Shown piece after piece: positions 18,727 through 26,675 of a stretch of 51,680 bases of DNA (position 1 is the stretch's first letter; every line of letters starts with the position of its first letter). The stretch spans positions 1-51,680 of the forward strand of contig JAFXPK010000047.1 in assembly GCA_017527905.1 (NCBI GenBank), read 5' to 3'. A model generated the notes under the pieces. That model did no database searches. It was not told where the DNA came from and saw only the letters and a program-made list of their open reading frames with translations. Source of the DNA: Paludibacteraceae bacterium. Lineage in GTDB: Bacteria; Bacteroidota; Bacteroidia; Bacteroidales; Paludibacteraceae. Made by a program: the position numbers and the translations under genes.

Positions 18727-21561
18727 ATGTCTATACGATTAAGTAAAATAGCGAAAGAATTGAATGTGGGTGTCTCCACAGCGGTGGAATTCCTTTCGAA
18801 GAAGGGCTTCGAGGTCGACGGCGACAATTCAAATTACAAATTGACCGACGAGGAGGAGAACCTTCTGCGCATGGAGTTCGATAAGGACCAGAAGCAGAAA
18901 ATTGAAATGGAAGAGACGATTCGTAGCCGGAACAAGATGAAGGATAATAATCGGGGCTCTGTCCAAATCAAGGATTTTGGTGAATCGAAACGTGAGGTGG
19001 TGGAAACTACTTTGCCGGAAGACCAACGCCCGAAAATCAAGGCGGTCGGTAAGATTGACTTGGCTAACCTTGGCAAGAAGCCTGTTCAGACTCCTGTGAA
19101 GGAGGAGCCTGAGGTGACGGGCAACACTGCTCCTGCCACTGCTCCTGTTGAGAAAACTACTGGTGAGGACGAATCTCTGAAGAACGTTGTTGAGACACCA
19201 ACAGCGAATGATTCTTCGGAGGAGGCCCCTGCTCAATCCAATGGACATAATATCGAAAATAATCCGTCTGTTTACTCGCTTGCCACTCCAGACAAGAAGC
19301 CTACCATCAATGTGGTCGGCAAAATTGACTTGGATTCCCTTAACCAAAGGACCCGTCCTGAGAAAAAGTCCAAGGAGGAGCGCAAGAAAGAGCGTGAACT
19401 GAGGAATAATAAGGGTGGCTTTAACAAGGGAGATGGTTCTAAGAACGGCAACGACGCTTCGATGTCGGACGATGACCACAGGAGAAAACGTAAGCGCATC
19501 CAGAAGGAGCGTGTCGACATCGCCGACTTCAAGGGCGGTAATGGTGACAAGAACGGTAAGAATAACGGAAGAAATAATAACGACAACGGTAATAACGGTG
19601 GTGACAAGGGTAACAAGAAGAACTTCAAGAAGACCAATAGCATCATCAAACCGGAGGTCGATGAGGAAGAGGTACAGAAGCAGATCAAGGAGACGTTGGC
19701 TCGCTTGACCAGCAAAGGACAGAAGACGAAGGGTTCTAAACACCGTCGTGAGAAACGTGAGCTCCAATCTCTCAGAATGCAGGAGGAAGAGGAGCAGGAG
19801 AAGCTGGAACAGAGCAAACTGAAGATCACGGAGTTCGTGACCGTCAGCGAGCTGGCGACGATGATGGACGTGCCTGTCACGCAGGTCATCAGTACTTGTA
19901 TGAACTTCGGTCTGATGGTTTCCATCAACCAACGTCTGGATGCTGAGACCATCAACATCGTGGCGGAGGAGTTCGGCTTCGAGACGGAGTACGTGAGCGC
20001 CGAAGTGGTGGCCGCTATCCATGAGGAGAAGGACGACGAGGCTGACTTGGTTCCTCGTCCGCCTATCGTTACGGTCATGGGTCACGTCGACCATGGTAAG
20101 ACTTCCTTGTTGGACTATATCCGTAAGACGAATGTGATCGCCGGTGAGGCGGGTGGTATCACCCAGCACATCGGTGCCTATAACGTGACGTTGAGCAGCG
20201 GACAACAGATCACTTTCTTGGATACGCCAGGTCACGAGGCCTTCACCGCTATGCGTGCCCGTGGTGCGAAGGTGACGGATATCGCTATCATCATAGTGGC
20301 TGCGGATGATGACGTCATGCCGCAGACCATCGAGGCCATCAACCATGCTTCTGTGGCGGGTGTGCCTATCGTGTTCGCGATCAATAAGGTCGATAAGCCA
20401 ACGGCTAACCCTGACAAGATCAAGGAGGCCTTGGCGAATATGAACTACTTGGTGGAAGAGTGGGGTGGTAAATACCAGTCACAGGATATATCCGCCAAGA
20501 AGGGCTTGGGTGTGAAGGAATTGATGGAGAAGGTCTTATTGGAGGCTGAAATGCTTGATTTGAAGGCTAATCCGAACCGCCGCGCGGTGGGTTCCATCAT
20601 CGAGTCCCAGTTGGATAAGGGTCGTGGTTATGTCTCTACCGTCTTGGTCAGCAACGGTACGCTCCGTGTGGGCGATATCGTGGTGGCGGGTACGAACTTC
20701 GGTCGTATCAAGGCGATGTTCAACGAGCGTAACCAACGCATCACGGAGGCGAAGCCTTCCGAGCCTGCCGTTATCTTAGGTTTGAACGGTGCTCCACAAG
20801 CGGGTGATAACTTCAACGTCTTCGAGACGGAGCAGGAGGCCCGCGAGATCGCTAATAAACGTGAACAGTTGCAACGTGAGCAGGGCTTGCGTACGGCTAA
20901 GCACTTGACCCTCGAGGAAATCGCCCGTCGTCGTGCGTTGGGTAACTTCCAAGAGATGAACATCATCGTGAAGGCGGACGTGGACGGTTCCGCCGAGGCA
21001 TTGAAGGACTCTTTAGAGAAACTCTCCACGGAGGAGTTCGCTGTCAACGTCATCCACAAGGCGGTCGGACAGATCTCCGAATCGGATGTCATGCTCGCCG
21101 CTACGGCGGATGCCATCATCGTGGGATTCCAGGTGCGTCCTTCCCAATCCGCGCGTAAGATCGCGGAGAACGAGGGCGTGGATATCCGTCTCTACTCTAT
21201 CATCTACGACGCTATCGAGCAGATGAAGGACGCCATGGTGGGTATGCTTTCACCTGAATACAAGGAGCAGATCGTGGGTACCGCCGAGGTACAGGAGACT
21301 TTCAAGATCAGCAAGGTGGGTACGATTGCCGGTTGTATCGTGCGTGACGGTAAGATCAAGCGCGGCAACAAGGTTCGCGTCATCCGTGACGGTATTGTGG
21401 TCTACACGGGCGATTTGGCCTCCCTCAAGCGTTTCAAGGACGATGTCAAGGAGGTTACGACTGGCTTCGACTGCGGTTTGAACGTCGCAAACTACAACGA
21501 TATACAAGTCGGCGACTTGATAGAGAGCTTCGAACAGGTTGAGGTGAAGAGGACGTTGTAA
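18727..21561 (+). CDS. infB: Translation initiation factor IF-2
   Basis: The 944-residue GTPase delivers initiator fMet-tRNA to the 30S subunit. An IF2_N domain opens the protein ([22 protein letters not shown]) and a second one lies at about 368-420. Between them is a long charged region with two copies of a VGKIDL motif (about 111 and 199) and an Asn/Gly/Lys-rich run (about 275-300), as seen in Bacteroidota IF2. The G domain starts near 450: [18 protein letters not shown] (about 499) and NKVDKP (about 554) are the G1, G3 and G4 motifs. EF-Tu-like domain II, the IF2 linker domain and the C-terminal initiator tRNA-binding domain follow. Length is normal for the group. Confidence 0.97.
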   Translation: MSIRLSKIAKELNVGVSTAVEFLSKKGFEVDGDNSNYKLTDEEENLLRMEFDKDQKQKIEMEETIRSRNKMKDNNRGSVQIKDFGESKREVVETTLPEDQRPKIKAVGKIDLANLGKKPVQTPVKEEPEVTGNTAPATAPVEKTTGEDESLKNVVETPTANDSSEEAPAQSNGHNIENNPSVYSLATPDKKPTINVVGKIDLDSLNQRTRPEKKSKEERKKERELRNNKGGFNKGDGSKNGNDASMSDDDHRRKRKRIQKERVDIADFKGGNGDKNGKNNGRNNNDNGNNGGDKGNKKNFKKTNSIIKPEVDEEEVQKQIKETLARLTSKGQKTKGSKHRREKRELQSLRMQEEEEQEKLEQSKLKITEFVTVSELATMMDVPVTQVISTCMNFGLMVSINQRLDAETINIVAEEFGFETEYVSAEVVAAIHEEKDDEADLVPRPPIVTVMGHVDHGKTSLLDYIRKTNVIAGEAGGITQHIGAYNVTLSSGQQITFLDTPGHEAFTAMRARGAKVTDIAIIIVAADDDVMPQTIEAINHASVAGVPIVFAINKVDKPTANPDKIKEALANMNYLVEEWGGKYQSQDISAKKGLGVKELMEKVLLEAEMLDLKANPNRRAVGSIIESQLDKGRGYVSTVLVSNGTLRVGDIVVAGTNFGRIKAMFNERNQRITEAKPSEPAVILGLNGAPQAGDNFNVFETEQEAREIANKREQLQREQGLRTAKHLTLEEIARRRALGNFQEMNIIVKADVDGSAEALKDSLEKLSTEEFAVNVIHKAVGQISESDVMLAATADAIIVGFQVRPSQSARKIAENEGVDIRLYSIIYDAIEQMKDAMVGMLSPEYKEQIVGTAEVQETFKISKVGTIAGCIVRDGKIKRGNKVRVIRDGIVVYTGDLASLKRFKDDVKEVTTGFDCGLNVANYNDIQVGDLIESFEQVEVKRTL

Positions 21562-21600
21562 GACGCCTTCTTTCCCTTTCTAAATTTATATGTTATCGTT

Positions 21601-22173
21601 ATGTTACTGATAGACCTGATATTCTTGGTGATTCTGGGTTACTTCGGAGTCTTCAAAGGGTTGCGCAAGGGCTTTGTCCTTGAGCTCTCCGGGTTGCTTG
21701 GTATTGTCGTGGCGATATACTTGGCCAAGAACTACTCCTTGCCGATCGCTGGTTGGTTCGCCTCCACCTTCGGTATTGTGGGTGCCTCTTCTCCCGTCGT
21801 GGCTTTCGTCCTGACATTGGTCCTGGGTCTGGTGGGTGTCCATTTCCTCGCATTGCTCGTCAGCAAACTGCTGAGCGTGGTGATGCTGGGTTGGCTGAAT
21901 AAGCTGTTGGGCGCTATCTTCTCTTTCCTGAAGATATTGTTGGTCCTGAGCGCCATGGTCCGCTCTTTCGATATGTTTAACCAGAAGGTGGAGCTGATCT
22001 CCGAGGAGACGTTGAACGAGTCGAAACTGTATGGCCCGATCAAGATGGTGGCCGATAAGGTGCTCCCTGCCCTCCACCTGAATGAGTTGATTGATAACTG
22101 GAAGGGGGAGGAGAAGAATGAGGATGCGGAACCGTTGTCGAACGTGAGGGCGGGCGAGGTCTCCGCCGAATGA
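21601..22173 (+). CDS. CvpA family membrane protein
   Basis: This 190-residue protein has about four hydrophobic segments (about 3-20, 27-48, 57-85 and 98-120) followed by a soluble tail. LIDLIFLVILGYFGVFKGLRKG is the typical CvpA opening. The family was named for colicin V production in E. coli, but its general role is unsettled; it is thought to act in envelope maintenance. The gene follows infB by 39 bases, a neighbourhood also known in other Bacteroidota, so co-transcription with the infB operon is likely. Confidence 0.85.
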   Translation: MLLIDLIFLVILGYFGVFKGLRKGFVLELSGLLGIVVAIYLAKNYSLPIAGWFASTFGIVGASSPVVAFVLTLVLGLVGVHFLALLVSKLLSVVMLGWLNKLLGAIFSFLKILLVLSAMVRSFDMFNQKVELISEETLNESKLYGPIKMVADKVLPALHLNELIDNWKGEEKNEDAEPLSNVRAGEVSAE

Positions 22174-22203
22174 ATTTGCTTTCCCGATTGATTGGTAAAT
22201 GAT

Positions 22204-22713
22204 ATGAAGAAACAGGATATTTCTCTCCTCGCTAAGGAGGATGTTTTTCAACTGATAGGAACGGAGTGGATGTTGATCACCTCGGGTGATTCCTCCCATT
22301 TCAATACGATGACCGCTTCGTGGGGTGGCTTGGGATGGTTGTGGAACCGTCCGGTGGCTTTCCTTTTCGTTCGCCCGGAGCGTTATACCCACGAATTCAT
22401 CGAGCGGAATGAACGCCTGACGCTCTCTTTCTTCCCTGAGTCGCAACGCAAGGCACTGCAGGTCTGCGGATCGAAGTCGGGTAGGGACTGCGATAAGGTG
22501 AAGGAGGCGGGACTCACACCTGTCTCGCTGGAGTCGGGCACGGTCTCCTTCGCAGAGGCTCGCCTGACGTTGGACTGCCGCAAGCTCTTTAAGTCGGATA
22601 TGAAACAGGCCGATTTCCTCGATAAGGAGATTCTGGGGAAATGGTACAACGACAAGCCGGGTGGCGGTTTCCATACGGTGTACGTCGTGGAGATTGAGAA
22701 CGTATATAATTAA
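22204..22713 (+). CDS. Flavin reductase-like (FMN-binding split barrel) protein
   Basis: The ATG at 22204 is preferred over an in-frame TTG at 22192. The 169-residue product fits the flavin reductase-like family: WMLITSGDSSHFNTMTASWGGLGWLW, then RPVAFLFVRPERYTHEFIE and LSFFPESQRKALQVCG are core motifs that contact FMN in relatives. Members reduce flavins with NAD(P)H or bind FMN in small oxidoreductases; the actual substrate is unknown. It is 30 bases after cvpA and could be its partner in transcription. The AT-rich heptamer repeat starts at its stop codon. Confidence 0.82.
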   Translation: MKKQDISLLAKEDVFQLIGTEWMLITSGDSSHFNTMTASWGGLGWLWNRPVAFLFVRPERYTHEFIERNERLTLSFFPESQRKALQVCGSKSGRDCDKVKEAGLTPVSLESGTVSFAEARLTLDCRKLFKSDMKQADFLDKEILGKWYNDKPGGGFHTVYVVEIENVYN

Positions 22714-22745
22714 TTAAGAATTAAGAGTTAAGAATTAAAAATTAG
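22713..22745. repeat. Heptamer tandem repeat (attaaga)n
   Basis: Units attaaga, attaaga, gttaaga, attaaaa, with a 7-base period, directly after the flavin reductase-like gene. The remaining 75 bases before queF hold no clear promoter or riboswitch. Confidence 0.65.
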
Positions 22746-22821
22746 TCAATTAGGACTTGATTCTTCTCTTTGTTTTTTTGAGATAGAGCTTTGAAGTATT
22801 TCCTCTTAAACTAAATACATT

Positions 22822-23295
22822 ATGTCAAGAACAGAGAATGAATTAGAGGGGGTAACCCTATTGGGCGAGAAGAAGACGGTTTACCTTACCGACTATTCGC
22901 CAGAGGTCTTGGAGACGTTCGTCAACAAGCACCAGGAGGAGGATTATCTAGTTACCCTGAACTGCCCTGAGTTCACTAGTCTGTGTCCGAAGACGGGGCA
23001 GCCGGACTTCGCGAAGATCGTCATCAACTATATCCCGAACGAGCGCATGGTGGAGAGCAAATCGCTGAAGCTCTATCTCTTCAGTTTCCGCAACCATGGC
23101 GACTTCCATGAGGATTGCATCAATATCATCATGAAGGATTTGGTCAAGCTGATGAGTCCGCGCTACTTGGAGGTGGTGGGCATCTTCACCCCTCGGGGCG
23201 GTATCTCCATCTACCCTTTCGCCAACTATGCGGATGAGGCGCATCAGGAGATGAAGAGGGCTCGCCTTTTGGCGCAAATGAACCATACCATCTGA
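22822..23295 (+). CDS. queF: NADPH-dependent 7-cyano-7-deazaguanine reductase QueF
   Basis: QueF reduces the nitrile of preQ0 to the amine preQ1, the last free-base step before insertion into tRNA. The 157-residue length matches the short YkvM type. Catalytic Cys55 and Asp62 are present in [14 protein letters not shown], and the QueF substrate-binding motif [20 protein letters not shown] lies at about 78-97. It heads a four-gene queuosine precursor operon with queC 28 bases downstream. Confidence 0.96.
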   Translation: MSRTENELEGVTLLGEKKTVYLTDYSPEVLETFVNKHQEEDYLVTLNCPEFTSLCPKTGQPDFAKIVINYIPNERMVESKSLKLYLFSFRNHGDFHEDCINIIMKDLVKLMSPRYLEVVGIFTPRGGISIYPFANYADEAHQEMKRARLLAQMNHTI

Positions 23296-23323
23296 TTTAT
23301 CCACCTCTGTTATTTCCTTCCTT

Positions 23324-23977
23324 ATGAAAGATTGTATTCTCATCTTATCAGGTGGCATGGACAGCACCACCATGCTCTATGAATATAGGGATGATATCGC
23401 CCTGGCGGTTTCCTTCCACTACGGTAGCAACCATAACGACAAGGAGATTCCTTTCGCGCGTTACCATTGTGAGAAGTTGGGCATCAAGCATATAACGATT
23501 CCGTTGGCCTTTATGAAGCAATATTTCCGAAGCTCCTTGTTGGAGGGTTCGGAGGCTATTCCGGAGGGCAATTATGACGACGAGAACATGAAATCGACCG
23601 TCGTGCCGTTCCGCAATGGCATCATGCTCGCCATCGTGGCGGGGCTGGCGGAGACCTACGGACTGAAGCACGTGATGATGGCGAACCATGGCGGTGACCA
23701 TACCATCTACCCGGATTGCCGTCCCGCCTTTGTGGAGGCGATGAGTGCGGCCATCGCTGCGGGCACGTATGAGGGCATCACGCTGAAGACGCCTTACACG
23801 AACATCACCAAGGGTGAAATCGCCCGCAAGGGAAAGGCTCTGGGCATCGATTATACCCAAACGTGGAGTTGCTACAAGGGGGGAGAGGTCCATTGCGGCA
23901 AATGTGGTACGTGCAGGGAACGCAAGGAGGCGCTGGCCGCCGCGGGCATCGAGGACCTGACGCCCTATGAGGATTAA
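23324..23977 (+). CDS. queC: 7-cyano-7-deazaguanine synthase QueC
   Basis: QueC converts 7-carboxy-7-deazaguanine to preQ0 using ATP and ammonia. The N-terminal PP-loop LSGGMDSTT (residues 8-16) is the ATP-binding motif. A zinc site is formed by Cys183, Cys191, Cys194 and Cys197. At 217 residues it is of normal length. It lies between queF and queD with short gaps, so all four pathway genes are probably on one mRNA. Confidence 0.96.
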   Translation: MKDCILILSGGMDSTTMLYEYRDDIALAVSFHYGSNHNDKEIPFARYHCEKLGIKHITIPLAFMKQYFRSSLLEGSEAIPEGNYDDENMKSTVVPFRNGIMLAIVAGLAETYGLKHVMMANHGGDHTIYPDCRPAFVEAMSAAIAAGTYEGITLKTPYTNITKGEIARKGKALGIDYTQTWSCYKGGEVHCGKCGTCRERKEALAAAGIEDLTPYED

Positions 23978-23998
23978 TTAACTAGTAATCGAATCGTT

Positions 23999-24334
23999 AT
24001 GTATTATATATCCAAAAGAATAGAGATATCTTCCGCCCATAGGCTGAACTTGTCTTATCCCAGCAAGTGCGAGAATCTTCATGGACATAATTGGGTGATT
24101 ACGGTTTACTGTAAGTCCAAGACCTTGAACCAGGATGGCATGGTTGTAGATTTCTCCCATATCAAGAAGATCGTCAAGGATAAATTGGACCACACGGTCA
24201 TCAACGATGTGTTGGATGGTTTGAACCCGACGGCGGAGAACCTCGCCTACTGGATCTGCCAGCAGATCGACACCTGCTACAAGGTGACCGTCCAAGAGTC
24301 TGAGGGAAACACAGCTACCTATGAAGAGGATTAA
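23999..24334 (+). CDS. queD: 6-carboxy-5,6,7,8-tetrahydropterin synthase QueD
   Basis: QueD makes 6-carboxytetrahydropterin from dihydroneopterin triphosphate, the first committed step after GTP cyclohydrolase. The 111-residue protein has the zinc ligands His14, His28 and His30 and the nucleophile Cys24 (KCENLHGHNW). A catalytic Glu lies in QESEGNTATY near the end. Its last 14 bases overlap the start of queE in another frame, which suggests translational coupling. The GTP cyclohydrolase gene is not in the window. Confidence 0.95.
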   Translation: MYYISKRIEISSAHRLNLSYPSKCENLHGHNWVITVYCKSKTLNQDGMVVDFSHIKKIVKDKLDHTVINDVLDGLNPTAENLAYWICQQIDTCYKVTVQESEGNTATYEED

Positions 24335-24872
24335 CGAGATATTCGAGAGCCTGCAGGGGGAGGGATTCCATACGGGAACGGCTGCCGTGTTTGTCCGCTT
24401 CTCGGGCTGCAACCTCCGTTGTCCTTTCTGCGACACGCAGCATGAGACCTACACTGAGATGAGCGAGGAGGATATTGCCCGTAAGGTCAGCCAATACAAG
24501 GCGCCTTGGGTGATCCTGACGGGCGGAGAACCCAGCTTGCAGGCTACGGAGACGTTGGTGGATCGGTTCCATGCCTTGGGAAAGCGGGTGGCCATGGAGA
24601 CCAACGGGACACATGCCGTTCCGACGAACCTGGATTGGCTGACCTTGTCGCCCAAGGAGGGGAAGGACCCTGTGCTCACGCAGGCGGATGAGGTGAAGGT
24701 GGTCTATCAGGCGGGTGTGGATGTGGAACGCTGGCACAGCGGAATCCGTGCGGACCATTATTTCCTGCAGCCCTGCTCTTGCCGGAACACCCAGGAGGTG
24801 GTGCGATATATCCTCGAACACCCCTATTGGCGCCTTTCGTTGCAGACGCATAAGTATATAGGCATCGAATGA
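24321..24872 (+). CDS. queE: 7-carboxy-7-deazaguanine synthase QueE
   Basis: QueE is a radical SAM enzyme that contracts the pterin ring to 7-carboxy-7-deazaguanine. The iron-sulfur cysteines are Cys30, Cys34 and Cys37 (GCNLRCPFCD, a CxxxCxxC motif). TGGEPSLQ at about 73 is the SAM-binding GGE motif. The 183-residue length suits the compact QueE type. It is the last gene of the que operon; beyond its stop the sequence turns into intergenic repeats with no obvious terminator. Confidence 0.95.
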   Translation: MKRINEIFESLQGEGFHTGTAAVFVRFSGCNLRCPFCDTQHETYTEMSEEDIARKVSQYKAPWVILTGGEPSLQATETLVDRFHALGKRVAMETNGTHAVPTNLDWLTLSPKEGKDPVLTQADEVKVVYQAGVDVERWHSGIRADHYFLQPCSCRNTQEVVRYILEHPYWRLSLQTHKYIGIE

Positions 24873-24900
24873 GGGTGATTTTAAAAGCAACAAACATACC

Positions 24901-25127
24901 GCACAACCCGATTTCACACGGGCTCATGCCCGGTTTATTTTGTTCGAGCCCTTCAGGCTCGGGCATGAGTGGGGATGTGCCGATTAACCTATGGCGATGC
25001 CATAGGCTATATCTATATGAGCCTTTCAGGCTCTGGAAGCCGCCACAAAGGGAAGTTTCCAATATTCGTCCGTACCATTCAGCCTGAAAGGCTGCAACAA
25101 ATATAGCCCAACGGCAACGCCTTGGGT
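24901..25127. repeat. Two-hairpin repeat, full copy plus facing inverted copy
   Basis: The copy at 24901-25036 has a GGGCTCATGCCCGG hairpin, a GAGCCCTTCAGGCTCGGG hairpin, CCTATGGCGATGCCATAGG, the linker CTATATCTATAT and GAGCCTTTCAGGCTC. A related element in the opposite direction (AGCCTGAAAGGCT..ATATAGCCCAACGGC) lies at 25080-25127. The two face each other, as REP elements do in BIME units. Confidence 0.85.
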
Positions 25128-25194
25128 GGGGGGAGACGGCACCGTTATGTTTTGCGGTGTAATTATGTGTCGCCCCGTTTTGAGTTCCATTACC
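25128..25194. other. Spacer between repeat copies
   Basis: A short unique stretch inside the repeat block. Open frames crossing it are made of repeat sequence and are not supported as genes. Confidence 0.4.
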
Positions 25195-25471
25195 GCACAA
25201 CCCGTTTCACACATGGGCTCATGCCCGGTTTCATTTTGTTCGAGCCCTTCAGGCTCGGGAGAGAGTGGTGGAATGCGCCGATTAACCTATGGCGGTGCCA
25301 TAGGCTATATCTATATGAGCCTTTCAGGCTCGGGAACTGACAATATGGAAGGATGGTGCAATACTTGCTCGTGCCAATCAGCCTGAAAGGCTGCAACAGA
25401 TATAGCCCAACGGCACCGCCTTGGGGTAAGGATAGGGCGCAAGTCCCATGCCAGCCTGAAAGGCTGGGACA
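25195..25471. repeat. Second full copy of the two-hairpin repeat with inverted partners
   Basis: 25195-25335 closely repeats 24901-25036 (gcacaaccc.. through GAGCCTTTCAGGCTCGGG). Inverted partners lie at 25379-25427 and, reduced to one hairpin, at 25451-25469 (CCAGCCTGAAAGGCTGG). The second hairpin changed from ATGGCGATGCCAT to ATGGCGGTGCCAT, a loop change that keeps the stem. Confidence 0.85.
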
Positions 25472-25476
25472 GATCA

Positions 25477-25507
25477 TTTTTCCCTTTTTGGATTTTTATT
25501 ATATTTG
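25477..25507 (+). promoter_or_regulatory. Promoter of predicted small RNA at 25.5 kb
   Basis: TATATTTG at 25500-25507 is a perfect -7 box. TTTT at 25477-25480 with a 19-base spacer is a three-of-four match to the -33 TTTG. It lies just after the repeat block. Confidence 0.55.
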
Positions 25508-25511
25508 CGAT

Positions 25512-25598
25512 ATTAGAAGAGTCTTTTTCTGAATATAAATAGTTGGTTGTTATGCTCGGTAGCAATTGGAGCTGCCCACCATTAGCAACCAATTTTTT
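25512..25598 (+). ncRNA. Predicted structured small RNA or leader with intrinsic terminator
   Basis: From a start expected near 25512, the RNA has about 30 unpaired AU-rich bases. A 10-bp outer stem follows (25543-25552 with 25583-25592), enclosing a 6-bp inner stem GGTAGC/GCTGCC (25558-25563 with 25571-25576), and six T end it at 25593-25598. Both non-Watson-Crick pairs (25550:25585 and 25560:25574) are U-G on the plus strand and would be A-C mismatches on the other, which supports the orientation. No open frame of note lies inside. It could be an independent small RNA of about 87 bases or an attenuator of the lipoprotein gene at 25644. I do not recognise the family. Confidence 0.55.
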
Positions 25599-25611
25599 GT
25601 TCTATCGTAAT

Positions 25612-25643
25612 GTTTTAACATAAAGAAATTCATATTACTTAAA
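25612..25643 (+). promoter_or_regulatory. Island leader motif, copy 1
   Basis: gttttaacataaagaaattc followed by atattacttaaa runs up to the start codon at 25644. It resembles the leaders at 28226, 29873 and 30556; it shares gttttaacataaa exactly with the copy at 28226. Confidence 0.4.
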
Positions 25644-26030
25644 ATGAAGATATTAAGTTTTTTTATCCTGCTTATTATGTCATACTCCTGTAGCATGACC
25701 ACAAAAGATAAACAGATAGAGACAAAGGTTTATTCTGAATTGAATAAAGTTATTGAAGATTCATTTGTGGTCAACAAAGATCGTATTTGGCAAATGGAGA
25801 TGAAAATACAAGGTAATATAAAGGGGAAGGGATCTTTGTATTATGGACATATCTACTATTCTCCTGATAGTTCTTTTTATGCTTATTCTATGCCAATTGA
25901 ATTGGAGGGGTGTGTGGACAAAACGATTAAAGATGAATGGTACGATGGAGTTTGTAAGATTTATTATTGTCCAGAGGATTCTTTAGTGACAGGGGAAATA
26001 TCAGTTAGTTATGAAGTCTTTACATTTTGA
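25644..26030 (+). CDS. Small predicted lipoprotein, unknown function
   Basis: This 128-residue product opens with a hydrophobic signal ending at Cys16 (MKILSFFILLIMSYSCSM), a loose Bacteroidota lipobox. The rest is a small mixed domain rich in Tyr, Asp and Ser (GSLYYGHIYYSPDSSFYAYS) with three further cysteines, Cys94 area and beyond. I recognise no family. Base composition is clearly more AT-rich than the que operon, and the gene is the first of the accessory island after the repeat block. It follows the predicted structured RNA and may be controlled by it. Confidence 0.65.
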   Translation: MKILSFFILLIMSYSCSMTTKDKQIETKVYSELNKVIEDSFVVNKDRIWQMEMKIQGNIKGKGSLYYGHIYYSPDSSFYAYSMPIELEGCVDKTIKDEWYDGVCKIYYCPEDSLVTGEISVSYEVFTF

Positions 26031-26165
26031 AGTCTTTACAATACCTTAAATTAAGAGGGGAAGTGGAAAGATATACTAAATGCAATCCTTAGTGGAATCT
26101 TAATGATGACAGTCCCCTTGATTGTTGGTTATTGGTATGATATCAATATGGTTTCATTCCGTTAT
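26031..26165. other. Intergenic remnant
   Basis: The stretch begins with a short direct repeat of the end of the previous gene (gaagtctttaca occurs twice around 26012-26040). It contains no supported gene. Confidence 0.35.
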
Positions 26166-26265
26166 TGTTCGAGCCCTTCAGGCTCGGGAGAGAATGGTGG
26201 AATGCGCCGATTAACCTATGGCGGTGCCATAGGCTATATCTATATGAGCCTTTCAGGCTCTGGAA
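26166..26265. repeat. Third copy of the two-hairpin repeat, 5'-truncated
   Basis: Nearly identical to 25239-25338 (from GTTCGAGCCCTTCAGGCTCGGG to GAGCCTTTCAGGCTC), but missing the left GGGCTCATGCCC hairpin. The high identity to copy 2 suggests recent duplication. Confidence 0.85.
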
Positions 26266-26305
26266 ACATTCTCCCCCTTCCAGCAAGGGGAAAAGCAACA
26301 AAAGC

Positions 26306-26575
26306 ATGAAACAAGAAGATCAATACATATGTCTCGTGATGCGGAACCTCATCGATCAGCCTGAGGAACGAAATATCCCTTTGGCCGAAAGTCGCATGAG
26401 CGATTACCATTTCCATGAGTTCTATTTCCGCGTGAACGCTAACCCTGAAATCATAAAAACGCTGCACTTCGAAGGAGCTAAAGTGGTGGGAAACCGTATC
26501 GTATGCGATTGCCATTGGAGCACAATGGAATTTGACAAGGCATCGGTTTATGAAATGCATGATGATGGTATTTAA
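26306..26575 (+). CDS. Small hypothetical protein
   Basis: Starting at the ATG at 26306, this gives an 89-residue protein (MKQEDQYICLVMRNLIDQPE..). In-frame sequence upstream is the repeat element, so a longer start is unlikely. The product is hydrophilic with HFHEF and CDCHWS clusters. It has no signal peptide and no recognised domain. A terminator-like hairpin follows at 26630. Codon use is closer to the core genes than to the rest of the island. It may be a remnant of a larger gene. Confidence 0.45.
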   Translation: MKQEDQYICLVMRNLIDQPEERNIPLAESRMSDYHFHEFYFRVNANPEIIKTLHFEGAKVVGNRIVCDCHWSTMEFDKASVYEMHDDGI

Positions 26576-26601
26576 TAGCCTCGTTGTAATTATAAATTCA
26601 T

Positions 26602-26609
26602 TAATTTTG
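26602..26609 (+). promoter_or_regulatory. Candidate -7 box before the WG-repeat gene
   Basis: TAATTTTG fits TAnnTTTG, but no -33 element is seen at the right distance. It would start RNA near 26614, so the hairpin at 26630 would lie in the leader. Confidence 0.3.
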
Positions 26610-26629
26610 CAGTATGTTAGAGAAGTATT

Positions 26630-26653
26630 CGGAACGACAAAGTTCCGTTTTTT
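26630..26653 (+). terminator. Intrinsic terminator or leader attenuator
   Basis: CGGAAC-GACAAA-GTTCCG forms a perfect 6-bp stem followed by six T. It ends the gene at 26306-26575. If the -7 box at 26602 is used, it would act as an attenuator for the gene at 26676. Confidence 0.65.
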
Positions 26654-26675
26654 GTTAGGTTAAAATTATTGTTTT

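Noticed and set aside
22746..22821. Possible preQ1 riboswitch before queF, suggested by cttaaactaaat near the start codon
   Set aside because: The tail resembles the end of preQ1-I, but no P1 stem with the C-rich loop and matching pseudoknot strand can be drawn. A simple GTATTT/AAATAC pairing explains the similarity no better than chance.
25122..25386. Open frames across the repeat block
   Set aside because: They translate the repeat element itself (repeated FEPFRLG and SPSGSG-type strings) and differ only by repeat copies.
24901..26265. Insertion sequence
   Set aside because: No transposase frame, no terminal inverted repeats bounding a gene and no target duplication; the pattern fits REP-like elements.
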